In this document: positions 28,307 through 38,522 of the stretch, piece by piece | Numbering within the stretch: the stretch's first letter is position 1 | How the letters are laid out: each line of letters starts with the position of its first letter | Assembly (NCBI GenBank): GCA_030683155.1 | Contig: JAUXMV010000045.1 | Span: 62,001-126,000, forward strand | DNA: 64,000 bases | Source of the DNA: Bacteroidales bacterium | GTDB lineage: Bacteria > Bacteroidota > Bacteroidia > Bacteroidales > F082 | Direction: 5' to 3' | Position numbers and translations under genes: made by a program | Notes under the pieces: model-generated | The model's input: only the letters and a program-made list of their open reading frames with translations | Told to the model about the DNA's origin: nothing | The model's database searches: none

Positions 28307-28849
28307 ATGGAAATTATTGAAACTAAAATACCTGATTTATATATCGTTAAGCCAGTAGTTTTTGAAGATCAAAGAGGTTATTTTTTTGAATCATACAACA
28401 AGGAAAAATTCTTGCACCATGGCATTGATCAGAATTTTGTGCAGGATAATGAATCGAAATCCATGAAAGGCGTTTTGCGTGGATTGCATTTTCAGGCGCC
28501 TCCTTTTGCGCAGGGTAAACTGGTGCGTGTGATGAAAGGAGCAGTTCTTGATGTGGCAGTTGATATCAGAAAAAACTCACCTACCTATGGACAATGGGCT
28601 GCGATTGAATTAACAGAGTCAAACAAATGGATGTATTGGGTGCCACCGGGATTTGCGCATGGTTTTGTTACGCTCGAAGACAATACTGTTTTCTTCTACA
28701 AATGCACAAATATGTACAATAAAACTTCTGAAGGAAGCATTCGCTGGAACGATCCGGATCTGAATATCGATTGGGGAATAGATTCACCATTGCTTTCAGA
28801 AAAGGACGAAACAGCTCCTTTTTTCAAAGATTTTATAAGCCCCTTTTAA
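28307..28849 (+). CDS. rfbC: dTDP-4-dehydrorhamnose 3,5-epimerase
   Basis: The 180-residue cupin-fold enzyme epimerises dTDP-4-keto-6-deoxyglucose on the way to dTDP-L-rhamnose. His61 in RGLHFQ is the catalytic base, and Tyr130 in FFYKCTN is the likely acid. VVFEDQRGYFFESYN and GFAHGFVTLED are family motifs. The length is normal. The other rml genes (rmlA, rmlB, rmlD) are not adjacent, so the pathway must be completed elsewhere. Confidence 0.93.
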   Translation: MEIIETKIPDLYIVKPVVFEDQRGYFFESYNKEKFLHHGIDQNFVQDNESKSMKGVLRGLHFQAPPFAQGKLVRVMKGAVLDVAVDIRKNSPTYGQWAAIELTESNKWMYWVPPGFAHGFVTLEDNTVFFYKCTNMYNKTSEGSIRWNDPDLNIDWGIDSPLLSEKDETAPFFKDFISPF

Positions 28850-28944
28850 TTGATGCTTTAGGTTTATCTTGTAAGTGAAATCTCAATCTGTAAACAACTC
28901 ATTGCTAACTTAAGTCATTGATTTATAAATTACTAATTCTTAAT

Positions 28945-29922
28945 ATGTTCAAGAAAATATTTCTAACGCTTAGTATAATTTTTGCCGTAGGTTTTTCGGG
29001 TTTGTTGCTTCTGAACTCAGGTGAGCAATTTCTGCTAAATGCGCAATCAAGCGAAAAAACAGTGAATTCATCTGGATTGCAGAACTACAGAATAATAAGT
29101 TTTGACCTTCCGAATGAATTGTATTTTGCTGGAGAAAAGGTTCCTATGGAGCTTTTTTATGTTAGAGAAAGTCTTGAACGTGAGTTGGTTGTAAATACAT
29201 ATTGGCATAGTTCAACACTTTTACTTCTTAAAAGAGCCAATCGCTGGTTTCCTGTAATTGAACCGATACTGGCAAAAAATGGAGTGCCGAACGATTTCAA
29301 ATACCTTAGCATGATTGAGAGCAATCTCACAAATGCACGCTCCCCAGCTGGTGCAGTTGGATTCTGGCAATTTCTGGAAGCCACAGCAAAGGAATATGGA
29401 ATGGAAGTTACAAAAGACGTTGATGATCGTTATCATGTTGAGAAATCTACTGAAGCGGCCTGTCGTTATCTTTTGAAAGCTTACAATAAATATGGTAGTT
29501 GGTCACTTGTAGCTGCCGCTTTTAATGCTGGCAACAGAAGAATCGATGGCTTTTTGCAGGAGCAACAGGCCGACTCTTATTTTGATTTGCTTATGGCCGA
29601 GGAAACTGAAAGATATCTTTTCAGAATGATCGCAATGAAAATGATTGTTGAAAATCCAACTTTCTATGGCTTTTATCCTGAAATTGAAAAGTTATATCAA
29701 CCATTAACTTACGAAATTGTAAAAGTAAACTCCAGTATTCTTAATCTTGCAGATTATTCAAAAGAGAAGGGCATTTCCTACAAATTGCTGAAGTACTTTA
29801 ATCCCTGGATGCGTTCAAACCAACTTCCGGTGAATCCGGGCAAAAGTTATGCAGTTAAAATTCCTTTAGAACCATATAATCTAACACATTATCAGATCAG
29901 AGATTCCAAAAATCAGGAATAG
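28945..29922 (+). CDS. Lytic murein transglycosylase (SLT domain)
   Basis: The 325-residue exported protein has an N-terminal membrane or signal segment (about residues 4-24) and an SLT/GH23 domain. Glu125 in YLSMIESNLTNARSPAGAVGFWQF is the catalytic acid, and AAFNAGNRRIDGF follows near residue 195. It cleaves glycan strands to 1,6-anhydro-MurNAc ends, the substrate source for AnmK. The C-terminal ~70 residues resemble the LysM-like tail of MltD-type enzymes but show no clear LysM repeat. The ATG at 28945 is chosen over a TTG 27 bases upstream. Confidence 0.88.
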   Translation: MFKKIFLTLSIIFAVGFSGLLLLNSGEQFLLNAQSSEKTVNSSGLQNYRIISFDLPNELYFAGEKVPMELFYVRESLERELVVNTYWHSSTLLLLKRANRWFPVIEPILAKNGVPNDFKYLSMIESNLTNARSPAGAVGFWQFLEATAKEYGMEVTKDVDDRYHVEKSTEAACRYLLKAYNKYGSWSLVAAAFNAGNRRIDGFLQEQQADSYFDLLMAEETERYLFRMIAMKMIVENPTFYGFYPEIEKLYQPLTYEIVKVNSSILNLADYSKEKGISYKLLKYFNPWMRSNQLPVNPGKSYAVKIPLEPYNLTHYQIRDSKNQE

Positions 29923-29958
29923 TTAAATCTGAAAAACACTTGAAATCGAGGTTTATAA

Positions 29959-32805
29959 ATGACTGAAAATAGTTTTTCCGAAGATAAATTTCTTGAAATA
30001 CTCGGTGCAAGGGTTCACAATCTTAAAAACATTGACCTGAAAATCCCCCGCAATGAGCTTGTCGTTATTACAGGTCTGAGTGGAAGTGGTAAATCGTCAT
30101 TGGCTTTTGATACAATTTATGCCGAAGGTCAGCGAAGGTATATGGAATCCTTTTCGGCTTATGCACGGCAGTTTATCGGAAATATGGAACGCCCCGATGT
30201 AGATAAAATTACCGGTTTAAGCCCTGTTATTTCTATAGAACAAAAATCAGTTAACAGAAATCCGCGTTCTACCGTGGGCACAATCACTGAAATCTACGAC
30301 TTTTTTCGTCTGCTTTATGCCAGAGCTGCTGATGCTTTCTCTTATGAAACGGGCGAAATGATGGTTCGTTATGCAGAAGATCAAATTGTTAACCTCATTC
30401 TTGAGCAGTTTGAAAACAAGAGAATAACATTGCTGGCGCCAATTGTACGCGCCAGAAAAGGACATTACCGCGAGCTATTTGAGCAGATCAGACAGGCAGG
30501 TTTTCTAAAAGTGCGCATTGATGGCGAAATCAAAGATATTGCTTTTGGAATGCAACTTGACCGATACAAAGTGCATGACATTGAAATAGTGATCGACCGG
30601 CTCGATCTGAATAATCCCGATGAAAGACGCCTCTCTCAATCGGTGCAGTCTGCCATGAAACATGGTAAAGGTCTGATGCAGTTGCTTGAAAATGAAAATG
30701 ATAACCTACGCTATTACAGTAAGTTGCTCATGTGCCCAACAACAGGTATTTCCTATAATGAACCTGAACCAAACACCTTTTCTTTTAATTCACCCTATGG
30801 TGCATGTCCTAAATGCAATGGACTGGGGGAAATTGCCGAAATAGACCTTGCTAAAATTATTCCTGATTCATCTCTCTCAATTAAGAAGGGAGGTCTCGCA
30901 CCTCTGGGTGAATTTAAAAGCAACTGGATTTTCAATCAGATCGAAGCAATAGGGCAAAAATATAACTTTACCCTAAATACACCCATCTGCGACATTCCTG
31001 AAGAGGCTGTTGATGCATTGCTTTACGGTTCAACCGAAAGCTATGAAGTGAAAAAGGAGTATCTTGGGATAACATCAACATATACACTTAATTTTGAGGG
31101 AATTATAAATTTCATCTCTGCGCAGGATAACGAAAATGCTTCGCCAGGCATTAGAAGATGGGCACAGGGATTTATGAATCATGTTACTTGCCCGGTTTGT
31201 TTAGGTTCAAGATTGAAGAAGGAATCGCGTTATTTTCTCATAGATGGGAAAAGTATTGCCGATGTTTCAAAGATGGACATCAGGCGACTTTCAGAATGGG
31301 TAAAGTCCTTGCCCGAACAATTATCAGACAGACAATTACAAATTGCAAGAGAAGTTCTTCGTGAAATCGAAAAACGCATTGATTTTTTACTTGAGGTTGG
31401 CATTGATTATCTGAATTTAAACAGACCCGCTAACAGTTTGTCGGGTGGTGAATCGCAGCGAATCCGCCTTGCTACGCAAATTGGCTCTCAGCTTACCGGA
31501 GTTTTGTATATCCTCGACGAGCCAAGCATTGGGTTGCATCAGCGAGACAATCATCGCCTTATTGAGTCTTTAAAACAATTGCGGGATATTGGTAATTCTG
31601 TGATTGTAGTTGAACATGACAGAGATACTATTCTTGCCGCTGATCATGTTGTTGATATTGGGCCCGGAGCCGGGATTCATGGCGGTATAATTGTGGCGCA
31701 AGGGAAACCAGGCGAAATGATCGATTGTAACAGCATTACATGTGATTATCTGAGCGGAAAAAAACGCATTGAAATTCCGAAGAATCGCCGAGAAGGCCAT
31801 ATAGATAAAAAGATTTTTTTGAAGGGTGCAAAAGGAAATAATCTAAAAAACATAGATCTTGAATTGCCTTTAGGTAAAATGATTTGCGTAACAGGTGTTT
31901 CGGGTTCAGGTAAATCAACGCTTATCAATGAAACCTTGTATCCGATTCTGAACCAGCATTTCTTTAGGGCTGTTAAAGCACCGTTAAGTTACGAAAGCAT
32001 CAGCGGACTAGAACATATTGATAAAGTTATTGAAATTGATCAATCTCCCATAGGACGGACACCACGCTCAAATCCTGCAACTTACACCAAAGTATTTGAT
32101 GATATCCGGAAACTTTATGGCATTTTGCCGGAGTCGAAAATCAGAGGATATAAGCCGGGTCGTTTCTCTTTTAATGTTATGGGTGGCCGCTGCGAAACCT
32201 GCAAAGGTGCTGGCGTTAGAATAATCGAAATGAATTTTCTTCCAGATGTCTCTGTTCTTTGCGAGGACTGCAACGGAAAAAGGTACAACAGAGAAACACT
32301 TGAAGTCCGTTATAGGGGCAAATCAATCAATGATGTACTTAATTTAACCATTGATCAGGCCATCGATTTCTTCGAAAACATCCCGTCTATTTTGCACCGG
32401 ATTAAAACTTTAAAAGATGTTGGACTAGGTTATCTGAGCCTTGGTCAGGCCTCAACGACCATTTCAGGTGGAGAGGCTCAAAGAGTGAAGCTTGCCTCTG
32501 AATTGTCAAAAAAAGATACCGGAAAAACCCTCTATATTTTGGATGAACCTACAACCGGTTTACATTTTGAAGATGTTAAAGTGTTGCTAGATGTTTTAAA
32601 TAAGTTGGTTGATAAAGGCAATACAGTTGTGATTATTGAACACAATATGGAAGTTATAAAAGTCTCTGATCATGTCATTGACTTAGGTCCTGAAGGTGGA
32701 GATAAAGGAGGTTCTGTCATTTGTCAGGGGACACCAGAAGAAATATCAAACACGCATGGAAGTCATACTGCTTTCTATCTACGATCAGAGCTGACCCAGA
32801 AATAA
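29959..32805 (+). CDS. uvrA: Excinuclease ABC subunit A
   Basis: This is the 948-residue damage-recognition ATPase of nucleotide excision repair. The two ABC modules have Walker [10 protein letters not shown] (residues 39-47) and GVSGSGKST (about 645-653). There are two signature motifs ([14 protein letters not shown] and [14 protein letters not shown]) and two Walker B sequences ending ILDEP. The zinc module is CPTTGISY...CPKCNGLG, where the first CxxC is replaced by CPTT, a variant I recall from other Bacteroidota, while the C-terminal zinc finger CETCKGAG...CEDCNGKR is complete. A terminator hairpin follows the stop. Confidence 0.96.
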   Translation: MTENSFSEDKFLEILGARVHNLKNIDLKIPRNELVVITGLSGSGKSSLAFDTIYAEGQRRYMESFSAYARQFIGNMERPDVDKITGLSPVISIEQKSVNRNPRSTVGTITEIYDFFRLLYARAADAFSYETGEMMVRYAEDQIVNLILEQFENKRITLLAPIVRARKGHYRELFEQIRQAGFLKVRIDGEIKDIAFGMQLDRYKVHDIEIVIDRLDLNNPDERRLSQSVQSAMKHGKGLMQLLENENDNLRYYSKLLMCPTTGISYNEPEPNTFSFNSPYGACPKCNGLGEIAEIDLAKIIPDSSLSIKKGGLAPLGEFKSNWIFNQIEAIGQKYNFTLNTPICDIPEEAVDALLYGSTESYEVKKEYLGITSTYTLNFEGIINFISAQDNENASPGIRRWAQGFMNHVTCPVCLGSRLKKESRYFLIDGKSIADVSKMDIRRLSEWVKSLPEQLSDRQLQIAREVLREIEKRIDFLLEVGIDYLNLNRPANSLSGGESQRIRLATQIGSQLTGVLYILDEPSIGLHQRDNHRLIESLKQLRDIGNSVIVVEHDRDTILAADHVVDIGPGAGIHGGIIVAQGKPGEMIDCNSITCDYLSGKKRIEIPKNRREGHIDKKIFLKGAKGNNLKNIDLELPLGKMICVTGVSGSGKSTLINETLYPILNQHFFRAVKAPLSYESISGLEHIDKVIEIDQSPIGRTPRSNPATYTKVFDDIRKLYGILPESKIRGYKPGRFSFNVMGGRCETCKGAGVRIIEMNFLPDVSVLCEDCNGKRYNRETLEVRYRGKSINDVLNLTIDQAIDFFENIPSILHRIKTLKDVGLGYLSLGQASTTISGGEAQRVKLASELSKKDTGKTLYILDEPTTGLHFEDVKVLLDVLNKLVDKGNTVVIIEHNMEVIKVSDHVIDLGPEGGDKGGSVICQGTPEEISNTHGSHTAFYLRSELTQK

Positions 32806-32834
32806 AAACCCTTCGAGAAGATCTCAAGGGTTTT
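32805..32834 (+). terminator. Terminator after uvrA
   Basis: AAAACCCTT (32805-32813) pairs with AAGGGTTTT (32826-32834). It extends inwards by GAG/CTC across a bulged C, closes on a 5-base loop and ends in TTTT. Confidence 0.7.
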
Positions 32835-33217
32835 AAATATTCGTCAAATATTTTGAAAAAAATTACTAAATCAATCATTAACAAAAATTAAACCATTTTG
32901 CGTAGATTATTTTTATCGCTACAAATCAACTTTGTATAGTTTTGTAAATAAGATTATTACAGTAATTAAATAGTGTAATATTTTTTTTTATGTCGAAAAA
33001 TGACTTGATCTTTTTACAATATACTTTCCAGAATCCGATATTTAATTCCGAAATCGTAAGTTATCCAGACATTACTTAAGAGAATCTTGTTTTGTGTAAA
33101 AAATGAATATAATCAGCTTGCCAGAAACAATTTAAAAAAGTTTTGTTTGTTATTTAGATTTATTCTAAATTAGCGGATTCAAACCAAAGTTAAGAGTATA
33201 AATCTATATTACTGAGA
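32835..33217. other. AT-rich region before the cytochrome oxidase operon
   Basis: About 380 bases with no open reading frame of interest. It contains a TAGTTTTG element at 32937-32944 on the plus strand without a well-placed minus-33 box, and an inverted repeat at 33152-33170 just before the SCO gene. It probably carries the promoter and control sites of the oxidase operon. Confidence 0.45.
33152..33170. promoter_or_regulatory. Inverted repeat ATTTAGA-N5-TCTAAAT
   Basis: A perfect 7-base inverted repeat with a 5-base spacer lies 47 bases before the SCO ATG. It is a plausible operator for a dimeric regulator of the oxidase operon. It is too AT-rich and short to be a convincing terminator, and chance occurrence cannot be excluded. 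Confidence 0.3.
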
Positions 33218-34009
33218 ATGAAACGTTTAAATCAAAGTTTGTTTCTAAATTTTCTGCTTTTCATCGTAAGTTTTACTTATTTTTCCAATGTTCTCAAAGC
33301 TGATGAGAAGCTTGGCGTTTATGAGCAATTGGACAAATACATTGAATCAGACATTTTTTTCACAGATGAAAAATTCAATAAGGTAAATATTAACGACGCG
33401 ATTCAAATGCCCACTGTAATTGCAATGGTGTATTATGAATGCCCCGGAATCTGTACACCGTTGATGAATGGCCTTGCAGAAGTCATGAAAAAAACTGATT
33501 TGGTTCTTAATAAAGATTATCAGGTCTTTACCATTAGTTTTAGTCATCTCGAGAAAACAATTTTAGCACAAAATAAGAAGCGCACCTATGAAAAGCTTGT
33601 TGGCAAAGGTGATACTGAAAATGGGTGGCGGTTTTTTACCGGAGATAGTGTGAACATCCATCGCTTTCTTGATAACATTGGTTACCAGATCAAACAGGAG
33701 GGTCAGGATTTTATCCATCCTGCAACTTTGGTTGTAATCAGTCCTGATGGAAAAATCACTCGTTATCTTCATGGGACATATTTTTTGCCATTTGACCTCA
33801 AAATGGCAGTAGTGGAATCAAGTATGGGAAGATCAGGTCCGACAATAAATAAAGTGTTGAAATTTTGTTTCAGTTATGATGCTGAAGGAAAAAGATATGC
33901 TTTTAATGTTACCAAAGTGTCAGGTACGATTATTCTGTTAATTGCACTTTCATTTTTATCCTATCTCATAGTTTCTGAAAAACGTAGAAGAAAAACCAAT
34001 AATCTTTAA
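33218..34009 (+). CDS. SCO1/SenC-family copper chaperone for cytochrome oxidase
   Basis: The 263-residue protein has a signal/membrane segment at the N-terminus and a thioredoxin-like SCO domain. The copper-binding Cys75 and Cys79 lie in ECPGICTPLMNG, and the conserved His is in FIHPATLVV. A C-terminal membrane helix (about residues 232-253) follows. SCO proteins deliver copper to the CuA centre of subunit II or reduce it. Its position 6 bases before ctaD, in an operon that encodes a CuA subunit, fits this role. Confidence 0.9.
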   Translation: MKRLNQSLFLNFLLFIVSFTYFSNVLKADEKLGVYEQLDKYIESDIFFTDEKFNKVNINDAIQMPTVIAMVYYECPGICTPLMNGLAEVMKKTDLVLNKDYQVFTISFSHLEKTILAQNKKRTYEKLVGKGDTENGWRFFTGDSVNIHRFLDNIGYQIKQEGQDFIHPATLVVISPDGKITRYLHGTYFLPFDLKMAVVESSMGRSGPTINKVLKFCFSYDAEGKRYAFNVTKVSGTIILLIALSFLSYLIVSEKRRRKTNNL

Positions 34010-34015
34010 ATCTAT

Positions 34016-35635
34016 ATGGCAACCGCAACTGCTAACATCAATTTTTTTCAGGCAAGGAAAGGTCTCTTTTCCTGGATTTTCAGTGTCGACCATAAGCGTA
34101 TTGGTCTGCTTTATTTATATTCTCTCATGACATTTTTTCTTGTGGGAGTTACACTTGGCTTGTTGATGCGTTATGAACTGCTGAACCCCGGCAAGGATCT
34201 TGTTGAAGCCCAGACCTACAATCAGATATTCACCCTTCATGGTGTAATCATGATTTTCCTGTTTATCATTCCAAGTATACCGGCTGTTTTCGGAAATTTC
34301 TTTCTGCCGATTATGCTGGGTACTGACGATGTATCTTTTCCCAGATTGAATCTTTTGTCTTGGTGGATATACATCATTGGTGCTATCATGGCTTTGTCAA
34401 CTTTGGTTTTCGGTGATGGACCTGCAGATACTGGCTGGACATTTTATGCGCCCTACAGTGTAAATACGACAACCAATGTCTCAATGTCAGTTCTTGCTGC
34501 CTTTGTTCTCGGGTTTTCGTCTATCCTGACTGGATTGAACTTCATTGTTACGATACACAGACTGCGAACTCCCGGCATGACTTTTCTTAAAATGCCTTTG
34601 TTTGCGTGGTCTTTATATGCCACTTCATGGATTCAGCTGCTTGCAACCCCGATTATCGGAATTACTCTGCTTATGATTGTAGCCGAGCGTGCGTTGGGAG
34701 TTGGTCTATTTGACCCTTCAATTGGTGGAGATCCAATTTTGTATCAACACTTATTTTGGATCTACTCACATCCTGCAGTTTATATAATGGCCTTGCCTGC
34801 TTTTGGAGTAATTTCCGAATTGCTTCCAACCTTTAGTCAGCGTACAATTTTTGGATACAAAGCGATCGCATTTTCTAGTTTAGCAATAGCTTTTGTTGGC
34901 TATTTTATTTGGGGTCACCACATGTTTACTTCAGGTATGAGTGGTACTGCCAGAATCATTTTCTCCATTCTTACTTTTTTTGTTGCAATACCAACAGCCA
35001 TAAAAGTTTTCAACTGGGTAGCCACTTTATATAAAGGATCAATTAACGTTCAACCACCACTTTTGTATGCCCTGGCATTTATTTTCCAGTTTATGATTGG
35101 TGGTTTTACAGGGCTAATTCTGGGTGCGCTTGCAACGGATATTCACTTGCACGACACCTATTTTGTTGTAGGTCATTTCCATTATGTGATGTTTGGAGGT
35201 ACAGGATTTGCTTTCTTTGGCGCCCTGCACTACTGGTATCCAAAGATTTGGGGAAGAATGTACAATGTTAAAGTAGCCAATATTGCATTTACAATCTTCT
35301 TTATTGGGTTTAATATGCTTTATTTTCCCATGCTCATTGCCGGTTTGATGGGAATGCCTCGTCGTTATTACGATTATTTGCCCGAATTTCATCTTCCCAA
35401 TATGATCAGCACCTATGGTTCATGGGTTCTGGCTGTGGGGTTGCTTTTAATGTTAGGTAACTTAATTGCAGGCTTCTATAAGGGAAAGCGTGGAGTTGGG
35501 AGAAACCCATGGGGTGGAATTACACTCGAATGGCAAACATTGTCTCCACCTCCTGTACAAAATTTTGACAGAATGCCTGAAATTCCAAAAAATGGCCCAT
35601 ACGATTACGAGAATAAACCCATCATCAAAGAATAA
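34016..35635 (+). CDS. ctaD: Cytochrome c oxidase subunit I
   Basis: The 539-residue polytopic haem-copper oxidase subunit has about twelve membrane helices. Visible ligands and channel residues include FTLHGVIMIF (haem a His), the CuB/cross-linked region WIYSHPAVYIMALPAFG with HPAVY, WGHHMF, and the haem pair region HDTYFVVGHFHYVM. The YSHP motif marks an A-type oxidase with the Tyr of the K-channel. It is followed after 4 bases by ctaE. Confidence 0.96.
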   Translation: MATATANINFFQARKGLFSWIFSVDHKRIGLLYLYSLMTFFLVGVTLGLLMRYELLNPGKDLVEAQTYNQIFTLHGVIMIFLFIIPSIPAVFGNFFLPIMLGTDDVSFPRLNLLSWWIYIIGAIMALSTLVFGDGPADTGWTFYAPYSVNTTTNVSMSVLAAFVLGFSSILTGLNFIVTIHRLRTPGMTFLKMPLFAWSLYATSWIQLLATPIIGITLLMIVAERALGVGLFDPSIGGDPILYQHLFWIYSHPAVYIMALPAFGVISELLPTFSQRTIFGYKAIAFSSLAIAFVGYFIWGHHMFTSGMSGTARIIFSILTFFVAIPTAIKVFNWVATLYKGSINVQPPLLYALAFIFQFMIGGFTGLILGALATDIHLHDTYFVVGHFHYVMFGGTGFAFFGALHYWYPKIWGRMYNVKVANIAFTIFFIGFNMLYFPMLIAGLMGMPRRYYDYLPEFHLPNMISTYGSWVLAVGLLLMLGNLIAGFYKGKRGVGRNPWGGITLEWQTLSPPPVQNFDRMPEIPKNGPYDYENKPIIKE

Positions 35636-35639
35636 AAAT

Positions 35640-36269
35640 ATGGAACACGCAACTGGTTTTATTTTACCCAACTCTGGCCACAACCGTGATGCAGAAGCCT
35701 CTAAAATGGGCATGTGGCTCTTTTTGTTTACTGAACTTCTGCTTTTTGGTGGTTTGTTTATTGTGTACATGGTATATCGCTTGATGAACCATGACGCTTT
35801 TTTACTATCATCATTTGAACTGAATGTTGTTATGGGAACTGTGAACACAATTGTGTTGCTTGTGAGCAGTATGACCATAGCAATGTCAATCACAGCAATT
35901 CAAAAGGGGAATAGCATTCTTTCTATAAAACTTCTGGCAACAACACTTATTCTGTCGCTGGTTTTTATGATTATTAAATATTTTGAGTGGAGTTCCAAAA
36001 TTCATCATGGACTTTTTCCCGGGATGGAATATTATGGTAATCTTCCCAAAGGAGAAGCGCTGTTTTTCTTTCTTTATTTTTTCATGACAGGCCTTCATGC
36101 TTTACATATTATTATAGGTGCAGTGCTAATTGCTGTTGTTATTTATCGTACCAAAAAAGGTGAGGTTCACTCAGAGAACTACACCTTAACTGAGAATGCA
36201 GGATTATATTGGCATCTTGTTGACCTGATCTGGATATACCTGTTTCCGTTGTTTTACCTCATACATTGA
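35640..36269 (+). CDS. ctaE: Cytochrome c oxidase subunit III
   Basis: The ATG at 35640 gives 209 residues with five predicted membrane helices. Family motifs are KMGMWLFLFTELLLFGGLF near the start and FFFLYFFMTGLHALHIIIGAVLI with GLYWHLVDLIWIYLFPLFYLI at the end. The 209-residue length is the short form seen in caa3 and cbo-type oxidases. The in-frame sequence upstream of the ATG overlaps ctaD and is not used. Confidence 0.94.
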   Translation: MEHATGFILPNSGHNRDAEASKMGMWLFLFTELLLFGGLFIVYMVYRLMNHDAFLLSSFELNVVMGTVNTIVLLVSSMTIAMSITAIQKGNSILSIKLLATTLILSLVFMIIKYFEWSSKIHHGLFPGMEYYGNLPKGEALFFFLYFFMTGLHALHIIIGAVLIAVVIYRTKKGEVHSENYTLTENAGLYWHLVDLIWIYLFPLFYLIH

Positions 36270-36277
36270 TAATTATC

Positions 36278-36598
36278 ATGGAAAATCATAAAAATCATCA
36301 CAACGACGATCAGCATGAAACGCATCATATAGCGAGTTATAAAGAGCATTTCAGCACCCTTGCAGCACTTCTGCTACTGACTTTCGTTACAGTTGTTGTT
36401 TCAGTTTTTGGAGCTAATCTGGCAACTTTATCTGTAGCAACCGCTTTGTTGATCGCAACAATTAAAGTAATTGTTGTGGCTTATTATTTTATGCATCTTA
36501 AGTACGAGAAGAAAATTTATTCCTGGCTTATTTTGCTTGTAGTTGTTTTATTTGTTGCATTTACTGTAATAACAGCCATAGAATACTTAAACCGATAA
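36278..36598 (+). CDS. Cytochrome c oxidase subunit IV family protein
   Basis: A 106-residue small subunit with a His-rich cytoplasmic N-terminus (NHKNHHNDDQHETHH) and three membrane helices. YYFMHLKYEKKIYSW is the family motif. It stabilises bacterial haem-copper oxidases. The His-rich start might bind metal, but that is speculation. The ATG at 36278 is 8 bases after the ctaE stop; an upstream TTG is not preferred. Confidence 0.88.
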   Translation: MENHKNHHNDDQHETHHIASYKEHFSTLAALLLLTFVTVVVSVFGANLATLSVATALLIATIKVIVVAYYFMHLKYEKKIYSWLILLVVVLFVAFTVITAIEYLNR

Positions 36599-36604
36599 TT
36601 CAGT

Positions 36605-37513
36605 ATGAGAACATCCGCTTCAACTTTTGCCGATGGTGTTGACCTGTCACTTTATATAATAACTGGAATCTCATTGTTTTTCCTTTTAGGAATCACTATT
36701 GTGATGCTGTTTTTTGTTTTCAGGTACAATAAAAAACGAAATCCGGTAGCATCCAACATTGAAGGTGATCATCGCCTTGAGATTATCTGGACAGCCATTC
36801 CAACAATTCTGGTGATGGTTATGTTTTATTTTGGATGGATTGGCTATAAGCCAATGCGGCAGGTTCCGGACGGGGCAATGGAAATAAACGCATATGCACA
36901 GATGTGGAAATTTTCTTTTGAATACCCTGATGGGAGAATTACTGATACCCTTGTTGTTCCTATAGGAAAGCCTGTTAAGCTCAATCTTATTTCAAGAGAT
37001 GTCTTGCATTCTTTTTTCGTGCCTGCTTTTAGAATTAAGGAGGATATGGTGCCTGGAAAGAACAATTTTATGTGGTTTGAGGCAACTCAGGAAGGTCGCT
37101 TCGATGTTCTTTGTGCCGAGTATTGCGGTCAGCTTCACAGTTATATGCTTTCCAGCGTTACTGTTGTATCTGAAAGCGCTTATCAAAACTGGCTGACTAC
37201 AGTTTCAAGTATTACTGATGAGCATCCCGGACTAACTTTACTTAAACAGAATGCTTGTCTGACTTGCCATTCTCAGGATGGCAGCAAAATCATCGGACCT
37301 TCTTTCAAAGGCATTTATGGAAAAAGTGAAATTGTTGAAACTGATGGAAAAGACCGTGAAATTGTTATCGATGATGAATATCTTATCCGATCCATCAGGC
37401 AGCCAAATGCCGACATAGTTAAAGGTTATATGAAAGGGCTGATGATCGCTTATGATAATATCACTGATGAGCAAATCAAAGATATTATCGACTATATCAA
37501 AACATTGGAGTAA
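36605..37513 (+). CDS. ctaC: Cytochrome c oxidase subunit II with fused cytochrome c domain
   Basis: The 302-residue subunit has two N-terminal membrane helices and a periplasmic cupredoxin domain with CuA ligands C170, C174, H178 and M181 (CAEYCGQLHSYM). A C-terminal cytochrome c domain carries a single CLTCH haem site (Cys218-His222), with candidate axial Met residues near MKGLM. This makes the enzyme caa3-type, able to take electrons directly through its own cytochrome c. The 13-base repeat at its 3' end is described separately. Confidence 0.95.
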   Translation: MRTSASTFADGVDLSLYIITGISLFFLLGITIVMLFFVFRYNKKRNPVASNIEGDHRLEIIWTAIPTILVMVMFYFGWIGYKPMRQVPDGAMEINAYAQMWKFSFEYPDGRITDTLVVPIGKPVKLNLISRDVLHSFFVPAFRIKEDMVPGKNNFMWFEATQEGRFDVLCAEYCGQLHSYMLSSVTVVSESAYQNWLTTVSSITDEHPGLTLLKQNACLTCHSQDGSKIIGPSFKGIYGKSEIVETDGKDREIVIDDEYLIRSIRQPNADIVKGYMKGLMIAYDNITDEQIKDIIDYIKTLE

Positions 37514-37536
37514 ATTCCTTTCATCAAAACATTGGA
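37497..37536 (+). repeat. 13-base direct repeat at the ctaC 3' end
   Basis: TCAAAACATTGGA occurs at 37497-37509 (in the last codons of ctaC) and again at 37524-37536, 27 bases apart. It looks like a local duplication with no evident function. Confidence 0.6.
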
Positions 37537-37565
37537 TATTAAGTCTAGAAAACCAAGCTTATTAA

Positions 37566-38429
37566 ATGATCAAAGAAAAACTTTCTTTACTTGCTGAATT
37601 AAGCAAGATAAAAATCACATTTGCAGTAGCTTTGACTACCATTGCTGGATATTTGCTTGCCAAAGGTAGTTTTGACGCCGGATTAATTTTACCCACTCTT
37701 GGAATATTTATCCTTGCATGTGGTTCATCTGCTTTGAATCATGTGCAGGATAGTGACAGGGATCGATTGATGAAGCGCACAAGCAACAGGCCCATACCAT
37801 CGGGACGTATTAGTCGTTCAGGCGCCCTCATTGTGGCAATCATTCTTTCTGTATTTGGCTCTTTACTCATCTATTTGGGATCTGATTTTGTGGGATTCCA
37901 GCTAGGTCTCCTTGCGCTGATATGGTACAATGGTATCTATACTCCTATGAAAAGGAAAACAGCTTTTGCAGTTATTCCCGGCTCAGTCATTGGTGCAATA
38001 CCTCCCGTTGTGGGTTGGGTTGCAGGTGGTGGAGAATTGTTTTCATCTCAGGCACTTATTTTGGCCTTCTTTTTCTTCATTTGGCAGGTGCCGCATTTCT
38101 GGTTGCTGATGCTTAAATATGGCGATGAATATGTAAAAGCTGGCTATCCCTCAATAACCCAGCTTTATGATGAAAAACAAATCAGATACATTACTTTTAT
38201 CTGGATTTTTGCAACAGCAGTATCCGCCTTGATGATTCCATTATTCGGAGTTATTCATTCCAGCGTAATTACGTTGTTGATTTTAGTTGCCGTTTTCTGG
38301 CTGGTACTTGTGTTTTCAGGAATTTTGAGAAGTAAACAAATCTTTAATCCTTTCTTTTATTTTATGAGGATCAATTATTTTGTGCTCGTAATGATAATTG
38401 CACTCTCTGTTGATTCCTTTATAAAATAA
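37566..38429 (+). CDS. ctaB: Protoheme IX farnesyltransferase (haem O synthase)
   Basis: The 287-residue UbiA-family membrane enzyme attaches the farnesyl chain to haem b, giving haem O for the oxidase. Prenyl-diphosphate binding motifs are NHVQDSDRDRLMKRTSNRPIPSG in the first loop and DEYVKAGYPSITQLYDEKQI later. About eight or nine membrane helices are predicted. It ends the oxidase operon. A haem A synthase gene (ctaA) is not present here. Confidence 0.94.
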   Translation: MIKEKLSLLAELSKIKITFAVALTTIAGYLLAKGSFDAGLILPTLGIFILACGSSALNHVQDSDRDRLMKRTSNRPIPSGRISRSGALIVAIILSVFGSLLIYLGSDFVGFQLGLLALIWYNGIYTPMKRKTAFAVIPGSVIGAIPPVVGWVAGGGELFSSQALILAFFFFIWQVPHFWLLMLKYGDEYVKAGYPSITQLYDEKQIRYITFIWIFATAVSALMIPLFGVIHSSVITLLILVAVFWLVLVFSGILRSKQIFNPFFYFMRINYFVLVMIIALSVDSFIK

Positions 38430-38472
38430 GTATTGTTTACCTCTGGGAGCATCAACTTATTTATCGATAAAA

Positions 38473-38502
38473 AAAGCTCCGTTGAATTAACAAAGGAGCT
38501 TT
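38473..38502. terminator. Bidirectional terminator between ctaB and the HU gene
   Basis: AAAGCTCC (38473-38480) pairs with GGAGCTTT (38495-38502), with a further GTT/AAC pairing inside. The T run is strongest on the minus strand, so it mainly serves the HU gene. Confidence 0.75.
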
Positions 38503-38522
38503 AGGTTCTTTAGAGGTAAAAA

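Noticed and set aside
33152-33170. Inverted repeat read as a PerR/Fur box
   Set aside because: It resembles the AT-rich Per box only loosely and has a five-base spacer; no basis to name the regulator, so it is listed as a generic operator candidate.
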